64,000 nucleotides of DNA, from positions 286,330-350,329 of the forward strand of contig JBEULL010000004.1 of assembly GCA_041287365.1 (NCBI GenBank). Reading direction: 5' to 3'. The translations under genes were made by a program, and so were the position numbers. How positions within the stretch are numbered: the first letter of the stretch is position 1; each line of letters starts with the position of its first letter. The notes below the pieces were generated by a model. That model made no database searches, was not told where the DNA came from, and saw only the letters and a list, made by a program, of their open reading frames with translations. Shown here one piece after another: positions 1 through 7,104 of the stretch. This DNA comes from JAQVIJ01 sp041287365 (GTDB lineage: Bacteria; Desulfobacterota; Dissulfuribacteria; Dissulfuribacterales; DYLC01).

Positions 1-1336
1 CATAGGCATGGCCTGTTTTCAGGAGATTTCTTGTGATCTCCAGCATCCCTTCCACGTGTTCACTGGCCTTGGGATAGAATGTGGCCGGCTTCACACGTAG
101 TGCTGCCAGAGCATCCATAAATTTTTGGATATATTTTTGTGTGAGTTCAGAAAGGGAGGTTTTATTCGCTATGGCCTCTCCGATGGTCTTGTCGTCGATG
201 TCTGTGATATTCATGACATGCACCACCTCGAAGCCCCTGAACTCCAGGACTCGCTGAATCAGATCAGAGACCAGGACTCGTCTGCACAGGCCCAAATGGG
301 TCTCCTCATAGGCCGTTGGGCCGCAGCTGTACATGCCTATGCATTTTTTAGCATCCAATGCCTCGAATTTTTCTTTTTTGCGAGACATGCTGTTGTAGAA
401 TCGCAGGCCACCCTTTTGCTGTTGGGTTTCTTTTTTTTGTGATATCGCAAAAAGCCCTGTGCTCAGATATCGTTCTCCTCCATCTGGGAAGATTACCACA
501 ATGAGCCCCTCTTTGAGCCTTGCCGCCTCCTGGATGGCTGCTGCGAAGGCAGCACCTGAACTCATGCCCACAAACAGGCCTTCTTCTCGGGCCAGACGCC
601 GAGTGTATTCGAAGGCTTCTTCATCATGAATGTTTAAAATGGTATCCGGTAGATTCTTGTCGTAGATTCCGGGTTTGTAGGATTCCTTCATGTTTTTTAG
701 GCCCTGGATCTTGTGGCCGAGATATGGTTCCATTCCAACCATTCGAATCGTTGAATTCAATTCCCTCATACGTCTGGTGATGCCCATGAGCGTACCGGTC
801 GTGCCCATGGTGGCCACGATGGAAGTGATCTTTCCTCGAGTCTGCTCCCATATCTCAAGGGCTGTGCCGTTGTAATGGGACATCCAGTTATCGGGATTAT
901 TGAATTGATCTGTAAGGAAGTAGCGATCAGGATACGCACGGCCCAGGTTATAGACGGCCTCTATGGCGCCGTCTGTACCCTGTTTGGCCGGAGTGAGCAA
1001 TATCTCCGCGCCGAATGCCTGTATGATCTGTCGGCGTTCGATGCTGGCGGCCTCGCTCATGGCTATGAGGCAGCGATAGCCTTTGACCGCACATACCATA
1101 GCCAGACCTATGCCCGTATTGCCGCTGCTGGCCTCTGCAACAATTTTTTGTTTGGTGAGCTCTCCTCTTCTCTCCGCCCCTTGGATCATGGCCAATGCAA
1201 TGCGGTCTTTTATGGAGCCTCCTGGGTTGAAGGATTCCATTTTTGCCCATATCTGGACATTTTTATAAGGATTGAGGCGGGTTATGGGTATTAAGGGTGT
1301 ATTACCTATCTTTTCCAAAATGGAAGTGGGCGGCAT
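1..1336 (-). CDS. Cysteine synthase / cysteinyl-tRNA synthetase fusion (partial)
   Basis: The gene runs off the left edge, so its 3' part is missing; the 445 codons present form one open frame (the same frame was checked at positions 1336, 1123, 808, 469 and 388). Residues 1 to about 296 are a complete PLP-dependent O-acetylserine thiol-lyase: IGNTPL at the N-terminus, PLP lysine K43 in NPGGSIKDR, phosphate loop SSGNTG at 70-75, and the usual C-terminal DGGERYLSTGLF. A short Lys/Gln-rich linker follows, then the cysteinyl-tRNA synthetase N-terminus: LRFYNS, the zinc-site CGPT, HLGL where HIGH is usual, and NITDIDDKTI. The ATG at 1336 has AGGAG nine bases upstream. The inference is that one polypeptide makes cysteine from O-acetylserine and sulfide and charges tRNA-Cys with it. 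The order is unambiguous; how the rest of the synthetase looks cannot be seen. Confidence 0.9.
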   Translation of the reverse strand, partial: MPPTSILEKIGNTPLIPITRLNPYKNVQIWAKMESFNPGGSIKDRIALAMIQGAERRGELTKQKIVAEASSGNTGIGLAMVCAVKGYRCLIAMSEAASIERRQIIQAFGAEILLTPAKQGTDGAIEAVYNLGRAYPDRYFLTDQFNNPDNWMSHYNGTALEIWEQTRGKITSIVATMGTTGTLMGITRRMRELNSTIRMVGMEPYLGHKIQGLKNMKESYKPGIYDKNLPDTILNIHDEEAFEYTRRLAREEGLFVGMSSGAAFAAAIQEAARLKEGLIVVIFPDGGERYLSTGLFAISQKKETQQQKGGLRFYNSMSRKKEKFEALDAKKCIGMYSCGPTAYEETHLGLCRRVLVSDLIQRVLEFRGFEVVHVMNITDIDDKTIGEAIANKTSLSELTQKYIQKFMDALAALRVKPATFYPKASEHVEGMLEITRNLLKTGHAY

Positions 1337-1455
1337 ATGGCATATCTCCTGTCTTGAGCATGACAACCGGCATTAAATACCACTTGTCATGGGTTTGCAA
1401 GAAAGGTGCAATACCTTGTTTTTATGCTGCATAAAAGGCAGTCGTTTTTTGTCTC

Positions 1456-1484
1456 TTGACAGCTTATAGCTATATGGCTATATT
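1456..1484 (+). promoter_or_regulatory. arsR operon promoter with embedded operator
   Basis: TTGACA (1456-1461), 17 bases, then TATATT (1479-1484) is close to the sigma70 consensus. The spacer and -10 carry an inverted repeat, TATAGC-N6-GCTATA (1465-1482), placed where a bound ArsR dimer would block RNA polymerase. The predicted transcription start is within a base or two of the ATG at 1492, so the mRNA may be leaderless. Autoregulation by the downstream ArsR protein is an inference from the usual behaviour of that family. Confidence 0.75.
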
Positions 1485-1491
1485 CCTATTT

Positions 1492-1848
1492 ATGAAAAAA
1501 TTCGTTTCATATCTCAAGGCAGCTGGAGACGGTACTCGTTTCAAAATTCTTAAGCTTTTGCAAGAAGGACCTGCCTGTGTCTGTGAACTGACGGAAGTCC
1601 TTGGCCTGGCTCAGCCCACTGTCTCCAAACATCTGCGCATTTTGGAGCATGCAGGCCTGGTGGAGTCCGAAAGAAATGGCATGCGTGTGGACTATCGTAT
1701 TCATGCAACTCCTGATTCTGAAGCTGCAGAGCTGTTCGCTTGTGTCGCTCGCTGGCTGGAAGGTGAGCCAGAAATTGAAAGGCTGCGCTTAAAGTTGAAG
1801 ACGGTGCGTGGCAAGGCCTGTGAGACTTCAATGCAGGCAATATGTTGA
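1492..1848 (+). CDS. ArsR/SmtB-family transcriptional repressor
   Basis: 118 residues, the usual size for a single winged-helix ArsR/SmtB repressor. The recognition helix is visible around QPTVSKHLRIL (41-51), followed by the wing VESERNGMRVDYRI. C29 and C31 form the CVC motif (ACVCEL) that resembles the arsenic/antimony-sensing site of classical ArsR (ELCVCDL), and two more cysteines lie near the C-terminus (KACETSMQAIC). I take the ATG at 1492; a TTG at 1456 would lie in the -35 box and add residues unlike the family. The last 7 bases overlap the start of the permease gene, so the two are translationally coupled. The inducer is not known; the CVC motif suggests a thiophilic metal(loid) or thiol-reactive compound. 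Confidence 0.88.
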   Translation: MKKFVSYLKAAGDGTRFKILKLLQEGPACVCELTEVLGLAQPTVSKHLRILEHAGLVESERNGMRVDYRIHATPDSEAAELFACVARWLEGEPEIERLRLKLKTVRGKACETSMQAIC

Positions 1849-2801
1849 AAGTTTTTACTCTATTGGCTGACCTAATAGTTTATGACTGGCTTGGCCTGGA
1901 AAAGGGCAGGCACCTCACAGAGGCACTGCATTTCTTCATAGAAGACACCACCAAGATCTTTTTTTTGCTCACGGTCATCATCTTTTTTGTCTCCATTATT
2001 CGAAGTTTCTTCTCTCCAGAGAGGACGCGCCGGTTTCTGACGGGCAAAAAGCTGTTTTTGGGAAACATCCTTGCCGCACTTTTGGGTGTGGTTACGCCCT
2101 TTTGCTCCTGCTCTGCCTGTCCCTTGTTTATTGGCTTTGTGGAGTCAGGTATTCCTCTGGGAGTGACCTTCAGTTTTCTGATTTCTTCTCCAATGATAAA
2201 TGAGGTGGCCCTGGTGCTGCTCTTTGGGCTATTTGGCTGGAAAATTGCTGGATTATATCTGGTATCAGGCCTTTTGGTAGCGGTGGTGGCTGGTATCGTC
2301 ATTGGAAAGCTCAGTCTCGAACGCTATGTGCAGGATTATGTCTGGGGCATTCGCATGCAAGAGGTTCAAGAGGTGCAAATGTCTTGGTCTGATCGCATTT
2401 CCTATGCCAAGGGTTATGTGGCAGACATTTTACGCCGCATATGGCCCTATGTCCTGGGTGGCATAGGTGTAGGTGCCTTGATTCATGGCTATGTGCCGCA
2501 GGACTTTCTGCTGCGCTATGCCGGGCCAGAAAACCCTTTGGCAGTGCCAATAGCGGTACTGATAGGTGTGCCCCTCTATAGCAATGCAGCAGGCGTCATT
2601 CCAGTGGTGCAGGCGGTAATGTCCAAGGGCCTGCCCTTGGGTACGACTTTGGCCTTTATGATGGCTGTGACCGCCCTTTCTTTGCCTGAGGCTATTATTC
2701 TTTCGCAGGTGCTCAAAAAGGAACTGCTGGCCATATTTTTTGGCACAGTAACCGTGGCCATTATTCTTGTGGGTTATCTTTTCAATTTTATTTTGGCGTA
2801 G
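1842..2801 (+). CDS. ArsP-like permease (DUF318/UPF0718 family)
   Basis: 319 residues with about eight to ten hydrophobic segments and a cytoplasmic stretch near residues 160-185. The sequence TPFCSCSACPLFIGF near residue 85 matches the cysteine-containing signature of the DUF318 permeases, which include the organoarsenical exporter ArsP; a second related half follows (GVPLYSNAAGVIPVVQAV), giving the two-repeat layout of the family. It overlaps arsR by 7 bases and is followed after 9 bases by the selenoprotein gene. Substrate is not proven by sequence: the family also occurs next to small thioredoxins in anaerobes with no known arsenic role. Confidence 0.8.
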   Translation: MLKVFTLLADLIVYDWLGLEKGRHLTEALHFFIEDTTKIFFLLTVIIFFVSIIRSFFSPERTRRFLTGKKLFLGNILAALLGVVTPFCSCSACPLFIGFVESGIPLGVTFSFLISSPMINEVALVLLFGLFGWKIAGLYLVSGLLVAVVAGIVIGKLSLERYVQDYVWGIRMQEVQEVQMSWSDRISYAKGYVADILRRIWPYVLGGIGVGALIHGYVPQDFLLRYAGPENPLAVPIAVLIGVPLYSNAAGVIPVVQAVMSKGLPLGTTLAFMMAVTALSLPEAIILSQVLKKELLAIFFGTVTVAIILVGYLFNFILA

Positions 2802-2810
2802 GAGGTAGCT

Positions 2811-3014
2811 GTGGCTGAACGAATTTGCTGGTGTTTTGGTTATACGGATGAAGACATACGTCAGGATGTGGCGCAGCACGGTCGCTCTCTGATTTTGGAA
2901 CGCATCATGGAGAACAAAAAGGGTGGAATATGCGATTGTGTTCACAAAAATCCCAAGGGCAGGTGATGTATTGCGGATGTCCGCAAGATTGCGGAAGAAA
3001 TGATGAAGTCATAG
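2811..3014 (+). CDS. [2Fe-2S] metallochaperone-like selenoprotein (UGA=Sec at residue 52)
   Basis: Starts with GTG after a perfect AGGAGGT. The first 51 codons read as a small BFD/CopZ-type iron-sulfur domain: CWCFGYTDEDIRQDV near the N-terminus, GRSLILERI, then CDCVHKNPKGR. A TGA at 2964-2966 would stop the protein there, but the same frame continues for 15 codons as CIADVRKIAEEMMKS to TAG at 3012. In relatives this motif reads NPxGxCC(L/I)G(D/E)V, so the TGA sits exactly on the first cysteine of the CC pair. A hairpin begins 13 bases after the TGA. Family pattern from knowledge, UGA and downstream homology seen directly, selenocysteine inferred. C6, C8, C41 and C43 would bind the cluster; Sec52-C53 may be a redox pair. 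A truncated 51-residue protein is the alternative. Confidence 0.8.
2980..2995 (+). promoter_or_regulatory. Candidate bacterial SECIS hairpin
   Basis: TCCGCAA-GA-TTGCGGA is a perfect 7-bp inverted repeat starting 13 bases after the UGA at 2964. The apical loop lies about 20 bases downstream of the UGA, inside the window known for bacterial SECIS elements read by SelB. A second, overlapping hairpin (TTGCGGA-TG-TCCGCAA, 2971-2986) shares the middle arm, so the two folds exclude each other. Confidence 0.55.
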
Positions 3015-3061
3015 ATCAATTTGCATAAATTTAATTCTAAAAAAAAACGGCGGTGATTACG

Positions 3062-3295
3062 ATGAAAATCGAAATTCTTGGCCCGGGTTGTGCCCGTTGC
3101 CAACAGCTTGCAAAAAATACCGAAGAGGCTGCAAAGGCCCTTGGCATTTCCTGTGAGATTATCAAGGTGACCGACATGGCCAAGATTGTAGGCTATGGCG
3201 TTATGTCCACACCCGGTATTGTAGTGGACGGAAAGCTCAAGGGTTCGGGCAAACTTTTTACAGTGGATGAGATAAAGAATTTTCTTGCAAATTAA
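3062..3295 (+). CDS. Small thioredoxin-like redox-active disulfide protein
   Basis: 77 residues with a glutaredoxin/thioredoxin-type fold pattern: MKIEILGPGCARC with the redox pair C10-x-x-C13, an alpha helix rich in Lys/Glu, and the cis-proline strand MSTPGIVVDGKL that is diagnostic of the fold. It matches the small 'redox-active disulfide protein' family found beside DUF318 permeases. The start at 3062 is preferred over an in-frame GTG at 3053 because GGCGG/GGTG lies a suitable distance upstream. It is the last gene of the arsR operon, and could reduce the selenoprotein or the cysteines of the permease; that partnership is inferred from position only. Confidence 0.85.
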   Translation: MKIEILGPGCARCQQLAKNTEEAAKALGISCEIIKVTDMAKIVGYGVMSTPGIVVDGKLKGSGKLFTVDEIKNFLAN

Positions 3296-3362
3296 AAACT
3301 TCTGAGTCAGTCTGTGTTTGTTGTAGGGGCAAGCCACTGGCTCGCCCTTGTATATCAAATAG

Positions 3363-3860
3363 TTAGCATGAATCTGTTGACGCGTTTTTGGAACGTCTTA
3401 ATAGCCAGACTGCGATGACCAGTATCATGATCAACCCTCCAAGCACAGCGGTTTCCAGCATGGCATTTTGAAAGGCTTGAGGGGTTAGCTGAGTCTCTGC
3501 ATGTGCCACCTGAAGGGATAGAATGAGGATACGCCTTACACTTGCTATAATCCCCACGAACAGAAATGGCTCGATACAGGCCATGTGGGATTGACCTTGC
3601 AGGACCACCTCCACTGTATGAAATATCTCCAGAAACATGAGGGCTAGAAGCAGGTTGTCCACCGAGTGAAAGATCACGGAGAAGAATGTGGCGCCCTTGT
3701 CGAAGAGGTGCAGGAGGCCAAGGCCGGCATGCCACACGGAGAGTATGGCGGTGCACAGCAGCCCCACGCCTACGATTAGATAGAGCAAGCGTTCTATACG
3801 CAGGCAAAGATTGCGGGCATCTAACTCCCATCTGGGAATCGATGAATTATTGTTGTCCAT
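3363..3860 (-). CDS. PsiE-like integral membrane protein
   Basis: 165 residues with four predicted transmembrane helices: around 25-45 (LLYLIVGVGLLCTAILSV), 65-85, 100-120 and 138-158 (GGLIMILVIAVWLLRR). The pattern HTVEVVLQG and EPFLFVGIIASVRRILIL resembles the PsiE / phosphate-starvation-inducible membrane family. Function of that family is unknown. It follows the oxidoreductase beta-subunit gene by 24 bases on the same strand and could be the last gene of that transcript. It converges on the thioredoxin gene. Confidence 0.65.
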   Translation of the reverse strand: MDNNNSSIPRWELDARNLCLRIERLLYLIVGVGLLCTAILSVWHAGLGLLHLFDKGATFFSVIFHSVDNLLLALMFLEIFHTVEVVLQGQSHMACIEPFLFVGIIASVRRILILSLQVAHAETQLTPQAFQNAMLETAVLGGLIMILVIAVWLLRRSKNASTDSC

Positions 3861-3884
3861 AGTTCTTATTCCTTTTAATGCATT

Positions 3885-4727
3885 TTAAGCGAAACTATGC
3901 ATTATTTTCTCAAATTTGTCCAGATTCAGTGATGGTAATCCATGAGGGGATGATAAAGTAGTTTTGTCGGTTATAATGTTTTGCCTCTCATACAGTACGC
4001 CTAAAGGGATCTTGTTCTCCGTGTCTATGTCCTTTCCCATGGCTGCCTTCCAGTCAGTTGGGTCATGGGATTCATCCAGTTTGTAGCAGTGCTCCTGATA
4101 CCAGGCATAGGTATTGACCTTATTGAAAGAGACACAGGGCTGTAAAATATCCACAATGGCCAGTCCTTGATATTGAATAGCCTTTACCATGAGGGCCGTA
4201 AGGTGATCAGGCATACCTGCAAAACCACGGGCCACAAAGCCTGCGCCCATTACGATTGCCACTGTCAACGGGTTAAATGGGACTGCCCGGTTACCATCCG
4301 GTTGGGCCTTGGTTACAAAGCCGAGGGGTGAAGTGGGGCTTGCCTGGCCCTTGGTGAGGCCATACACGCGATTGTCATGCACGAACACGGTAATGTTGGG
4401 ATTTTTGCGAATAGCGGCCAAAAAATGGTTGCCGCCTTCACCATAGATGCAGCCATCCCCGCTTTCCACTATGACGGTCAAATCAGGCCGAGCAAGCTTG
4501 GCACCCATGGCCACAGGTATGGCCCTTCCATGTAGGCCATTGAAGCAGTTGCAGCTCAGGTAGTGAGGGGTCTTGGCTGCCTGGCCAATCCCTGAGACCA
4601 TGAGGATATCCTGTGGCCTGAGCCTACATTCCACCAATGCCTTCTTGAGGCTGTTCAATATGCTGAAATTGCCGCAGCCAGGGCACCATGCGGTTTCAAA
4701 GTTTCCGTAATCTTCTATGCTGACCAT
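3885..4727 (-). CDS. 2-oxoacid:ferredoxin oxidoreductase, beta subunit
   Basis: 280 residues; the thiamine-pyrophosphate subunit of a KorB/VorB-type enzyme that oxidatively decarboxylates a 2-oxoacid to acyl-CoA with ferredoxin as acceptor. WCPGCGN (C15, C18) begins the iron-sulfur ligand set, CNCFNGLHGRAIPVA continues it, and the TPP/Mg site is GDGCIYGEGGNH (about 90-101). Length fits a stand-alone beta subunit. The alpha and gamma subunits lie upstream on the same strand, separated from it by tpx. Substrate (2-oxoglutarate, branched-chain 2-oxoacids or another) cannot be assigned from the motifs. No ferredoxin-like delta subunit is seen here. Confidence 0.88.
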   Translation of the reverse strand: MVSIEDYGNFETAWCPGCGNFSILNSLKKALVECRLRPQDILMVSGIGQAAKTPHYLSCNCFNGLHGRAIPVAMGAKLARPDLTVIVESGDGCIYGEGGNHFLAAIRKNPNITVFVHDNRVYGLTKGQASPTSPLGFVTKAQPDGNRAVPFNPLTVAIVMGAGFVARGFAGMPDHLTALMVKAIQYQGLAIVDILQPCVSFNKVNTYAWYQEHCYKLDESHDPTDWKAAMGKDIDTENKIPLGVLYERQNIITDKTTLSSPHGLPSLNLDKFEKIMHSFA

Positions 4728-4820
4728 AAGTTCACCTTTCCCATCGCCAAATCTATAAAAAAATAATCTTTGAGTTATTTATCTCAAAGGGGAACTTTTT
4801 GAAAACTTTAAAGTTTTTGG

Positions 4821-4847
4821 AAAGGGGTGTGGGGATACCCCTTTTTT
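4821..4847. terminator. Hairpin with T-run between tpx and beta-subunit gene
   Basis: AAAGGGGT (4821-4828) pairs with ACCCCTTT (4837-4844), followed by three more T on the + strand. It lies in a 150-base spacer with further short self-complementary pieces (AAAACTTTAAAGTTTT just upstream; AAAAAGGG and CCCTTTTT-like arms just downstream). As a + strand terminator it would stop only antisense reads; on the - strand it would be a hairpin inside the operon. Confidence 0.4.
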
Positions 4848-4877
4848 CAAAAAGGGTTTCCCTACAACAATAAACAA

Positions 4878-5387
4878 CTAAGCGCCTTTAATCGCGGCTA
4901 TGGCCTGTGCATAATCTGGCTCATGAGTGAGTTCCGGCACTATCTGCTGATAGATCAACGTATCGTTTTTGTCCAAAACAAAGATGGCTCGGGCAAGCAG
5001 CCTCAATTCCTTTATGAGCACACCGTAATTCATGCCAAAGGAGGCATCCCTGTGGTCTGAAAGGGCCTGAACGCGATCGATGCCGTTGGTGGTGCAGAAC
5101 CTGGCCAGGGCAAATGGTAAATCCATGCTGATATTCAACACCACTACATTTTGTGAAAGACTACTTGCCTCCTGATTGAAGCGACGGATTTGAAGGTCGC
5201 ATACTGGAGTATCAAGTGAAGGAGTTACACTTATTACTTTGATTTTATTGGGAAAATCTGCTAACGTGACAGGAGATAGAGCTTGATTCAATACATTGAA
5301 GTCAGGTGCCTTTGTGTTTAATCTGAGTTCGAGTCCTAAAAGGGTAAGGGGATTTCCTTGAAAGGTGATAATGCCTTTTCTTTCCAT
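4878..5387 (-). CDS. tpx: Thiol peroxidase (Tpx-type peroxiredoxin)
   Basis: 169 residues, the normal Tpx length. The peroxidatic cysteine is C63 in TPSLDTPVCD and the resolving cysteine is C98 in LARFC, the arrangement of atypical 2-Cys Tpx enzymes, which reduce hydrogen and alkyl peroxides with thioredoxin. KAPDF and the family-typical start (GNPLTLLG) are present. The gene sits between the alpha and beta subunits of an oxygen-sensitive 2-oxoacid:ferredoxin oxidoreductase on the same strand, 20 bases after alpha, which suggests it protects that enzyme; this role is inference. Confidence 0.93.
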   Translation of the reverse strand: MERKGIITFQGNPLTLLGLELRLNTKAPDFNVLNQALSPVTLADFPNKIKVISVTPSLDTPVCDLQIRRFNQEASSLSQNVVVLNISMDLPFALARFCTTNGIDRVQALSDHRDASFGMNYGVLIKELRLLARAIFVLDKNDTLIYQQIVPELTHEPDYAQAIAAIKGA

Positions 5388-5407
5388 AGTGCCTCCTATG
5401 TTGTGGT

Positions 5408-6526
5408 TTATATATTGAGTCGCTCTAAAATATATTCCGCTGTGATGGGCAGGCCATCATAACGTAGCACATATCTTGAAATATGAAAGCCGGTCTCTCT
5501 GCGCAGCAGACGAGCAAATTGGCCTGTGGCATTACCTTCCACTGAAATGACCTCTTTTGCAGCCAAGAGCTTATTTAGAAACTGTGCTTCATTTAGAGGC
5601 CATACCTGCGAAAAATGGAGATTTGCCACGGCCTTGTTTCGTTCTCTCAATAAATTTCCTGCCATTAGTGCAGGGCCATAGGTGGAGCCCCAGCTAACTA
5701 ATAGATATTCTGGCCCTTCTTCTCCCACATAGATAGGCGGTACAATCTCTTGTAAGAGCACATGCAGCTTGGCAAGCCGCTTTTCCACCATCTTTTTGCG
5801 CATAGTTAAATTCTCGGTGATATGGCCGTCTTCGGTGTGTTCGTCGCTGTCGGCTACTACGAGTTGGTCCGTAACCCCAGGAAGTAATCTTGGCGAAATA
5901 CCGTTATTAGTGAGCTGGTAACGCATATACGGGATGGATATGCCTTTCAGAGTGGTGTTTCCTCCCTGCACGTGCTTGAGGTTTGATAGGTCAAAGGGTT
6001 CCACCGCTCGATAAGAATCTGCAAGAAATTGGTCTGTCATCACGAAAACTGGCCCCTGGCTGGCCTCGGCCAGATGGAATGCCTTATAAGTGAGGTAAAA
6101 ACACTCCTCCGGTGTTCCAGGTGTCATAATTGCCCTGGGAAATTCTCCATGACCGGCGTGTAAAATGAACTCCAAATCAGCCTGTTCTGTGCGAGTGGGA
6201 AGGCCTGTAGCAGGTCCAGGTCTCTGGGCAACCACGATCACAATGGGGGTTTCGGTCATTCCTGCCAGGCTCACCCCCTCGGTCATGAGGGCAAATCCGC
6301 CGCCTGATGTGGCCACCATGCTTGGCGCTCCAGTAAAGGATGCGCCGATGGCCATGTTGATGGCTGAGATCTCGTCTTCGGTCTGTTCCACTATCAGCCC
6401 CATGTCTTTGGCATGAGATGCCAGAAACAGGGGGATGGAGGTGGCAGGCGTCATGGGATAGAAGGCACAGAATTTCATGCCAGCGGCCATGGCACCCAGA
6501 GCGATGGCCTGATTGCCGTTCAGCAT
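5408..6526 (-). CDS. 2-oxoacid:ferredoxin oxidoreductase, alpha subunit
   Basis: 372 residues; the pyrimidine-binding TPP half plus the domain III/II part of KorA/VorA-type subunits. Recognisable blocks are GNQAIALGAMAAG, FYPMTPATSIP, EQTEDEISAINMAIGAS, ATSGGGFALMTEG and QRPGPATGLPT, in family order. It overlaps the gamma-subunit gene by 7 bases, so the two are translationally coupled. In many relatives gamma and alpha are one polypeptide (gamma first); here they are split at that junction. It would act in the cytoplasm with the beta subunit encoded after tpx. Confidence 0.9.
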   Translation of the reverse strand: MLNGNQAIALGAMAAGMKFCAFYPMTPATSIPLFLASHAKDMGLIVEQTEDEISAINMAIGASFTGAPSMVATSGGGFALMTEGVSLAGMTETPIVIVVAQRPGPATGLPTRTEQADLEFILHAGHGEFPRAIMTPGTPEECFYLTYKAFHLAEASQGPVFVMTDQFLADSYRAVEPFDLSNLKHVQGGNTTLKGISIPYMRYQLTNNGISPRLLPGVTDQLVVADSDEHTEDGHITENLTMRKKMVEKRLAKLHVLLQEIVPPIYVGEEGPEYLLVSWGSTYGPALMAGNLLRERNKAVANLHFSQVWPLNEAQFLNKLLAAKEVISVEGNATGQFARLLRRETGFHISRYVLRYDGLPITAEYILERLNI

Positions 6527-7089
6527 GAGACGATTTGCAGCGCTACCTCGAGGGATTGTGAGTGGTTTTTTGAGAGATATGGCATCCTTTGCCCAGTTTC
6601 TGGTTCGCTTGAAGGTATCGAATTTTCCTGTAAAAGATCGGCGTGTTTTTTGCCGAACTGTTCTTCGAAGAGCTGAATGAAGATAGCGTCGTTGAGTTTG
6701 AGCAGTTCTGCAAGGGCACTCAGGGCAATGGTGTTTTCCATGAGGGGCCTGCCCAATTCCTGAAATGGGACAGGGATGGTCTGGGGATGTATGGGGTTAT
6801 CCTGCTTTCTGCATATGGCTACGCCTCTTGGTGTCAGGCGACTGCCATAGAGGTTAATGGTGTCAGCATTGAGGGCAACCAGGATATCGATGGAATGAAC
6901 AGGAGAAAGAAGAGGTTGTTCACTGGTTAAGATGGTGAAGGTGTTGTTGCCGCCACGGATACGGGACTGATAATCCTGAGTTACCAGGATGAAGAGCCCT
7001 GTTCTGATGAGTGCCTTGCACAGCATTTCTCCAATGGTGACAATGCCCTGGCCTGCCTCGCCTCCGATACAGATGTTTAATGGTTGCAT
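6520..7089 (-). CDS. 2-oxoacid:ferredoxin oxidoreductase, gamma subunit
   Basis: 189 residues, the typical size of the gamma (CoA-handling) subunit. GGEAGQGIVTIGEML at residues 9-23 and the SRIRGGNN segment are family hallmarks. It is the first gene of the gamma-alpha-tpx-beta set. The last about 35 residues (after AIFIQLFEEQFGKKHADLLQ) are low in conservation cues and may be a linker remnant of the fused gamma-alpha form. Start ATG at 7089; no strong ribosome-binding site was found upstream. Confidence 0.87.
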   Translation of the reverse strand: MQPLNICIGGEAGQGIVTIGEMLCKALIRTGLFILVTQDYQSRIRGGNNTFTILTSEQPLLSPVHSIDILVALNADTINLYGSRLTPRGVAICRKQDNPIHPQTIPVPFQELGRPLMENTIALSALAELLKLNDAIFIQLFEEQFGKKHADLLQENSIPSSEPETGQRMPYLSKNHSQSLEVALQIVSC

Positions 7090-7104
7090 GATTTCAATCT
7101 CTCT

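Noticed and set aside
875..1294. 139-codon + strand frame at the left end
   Set aside because: It lies opposite the cysteine synthase domain, which has all its active-site motifs.
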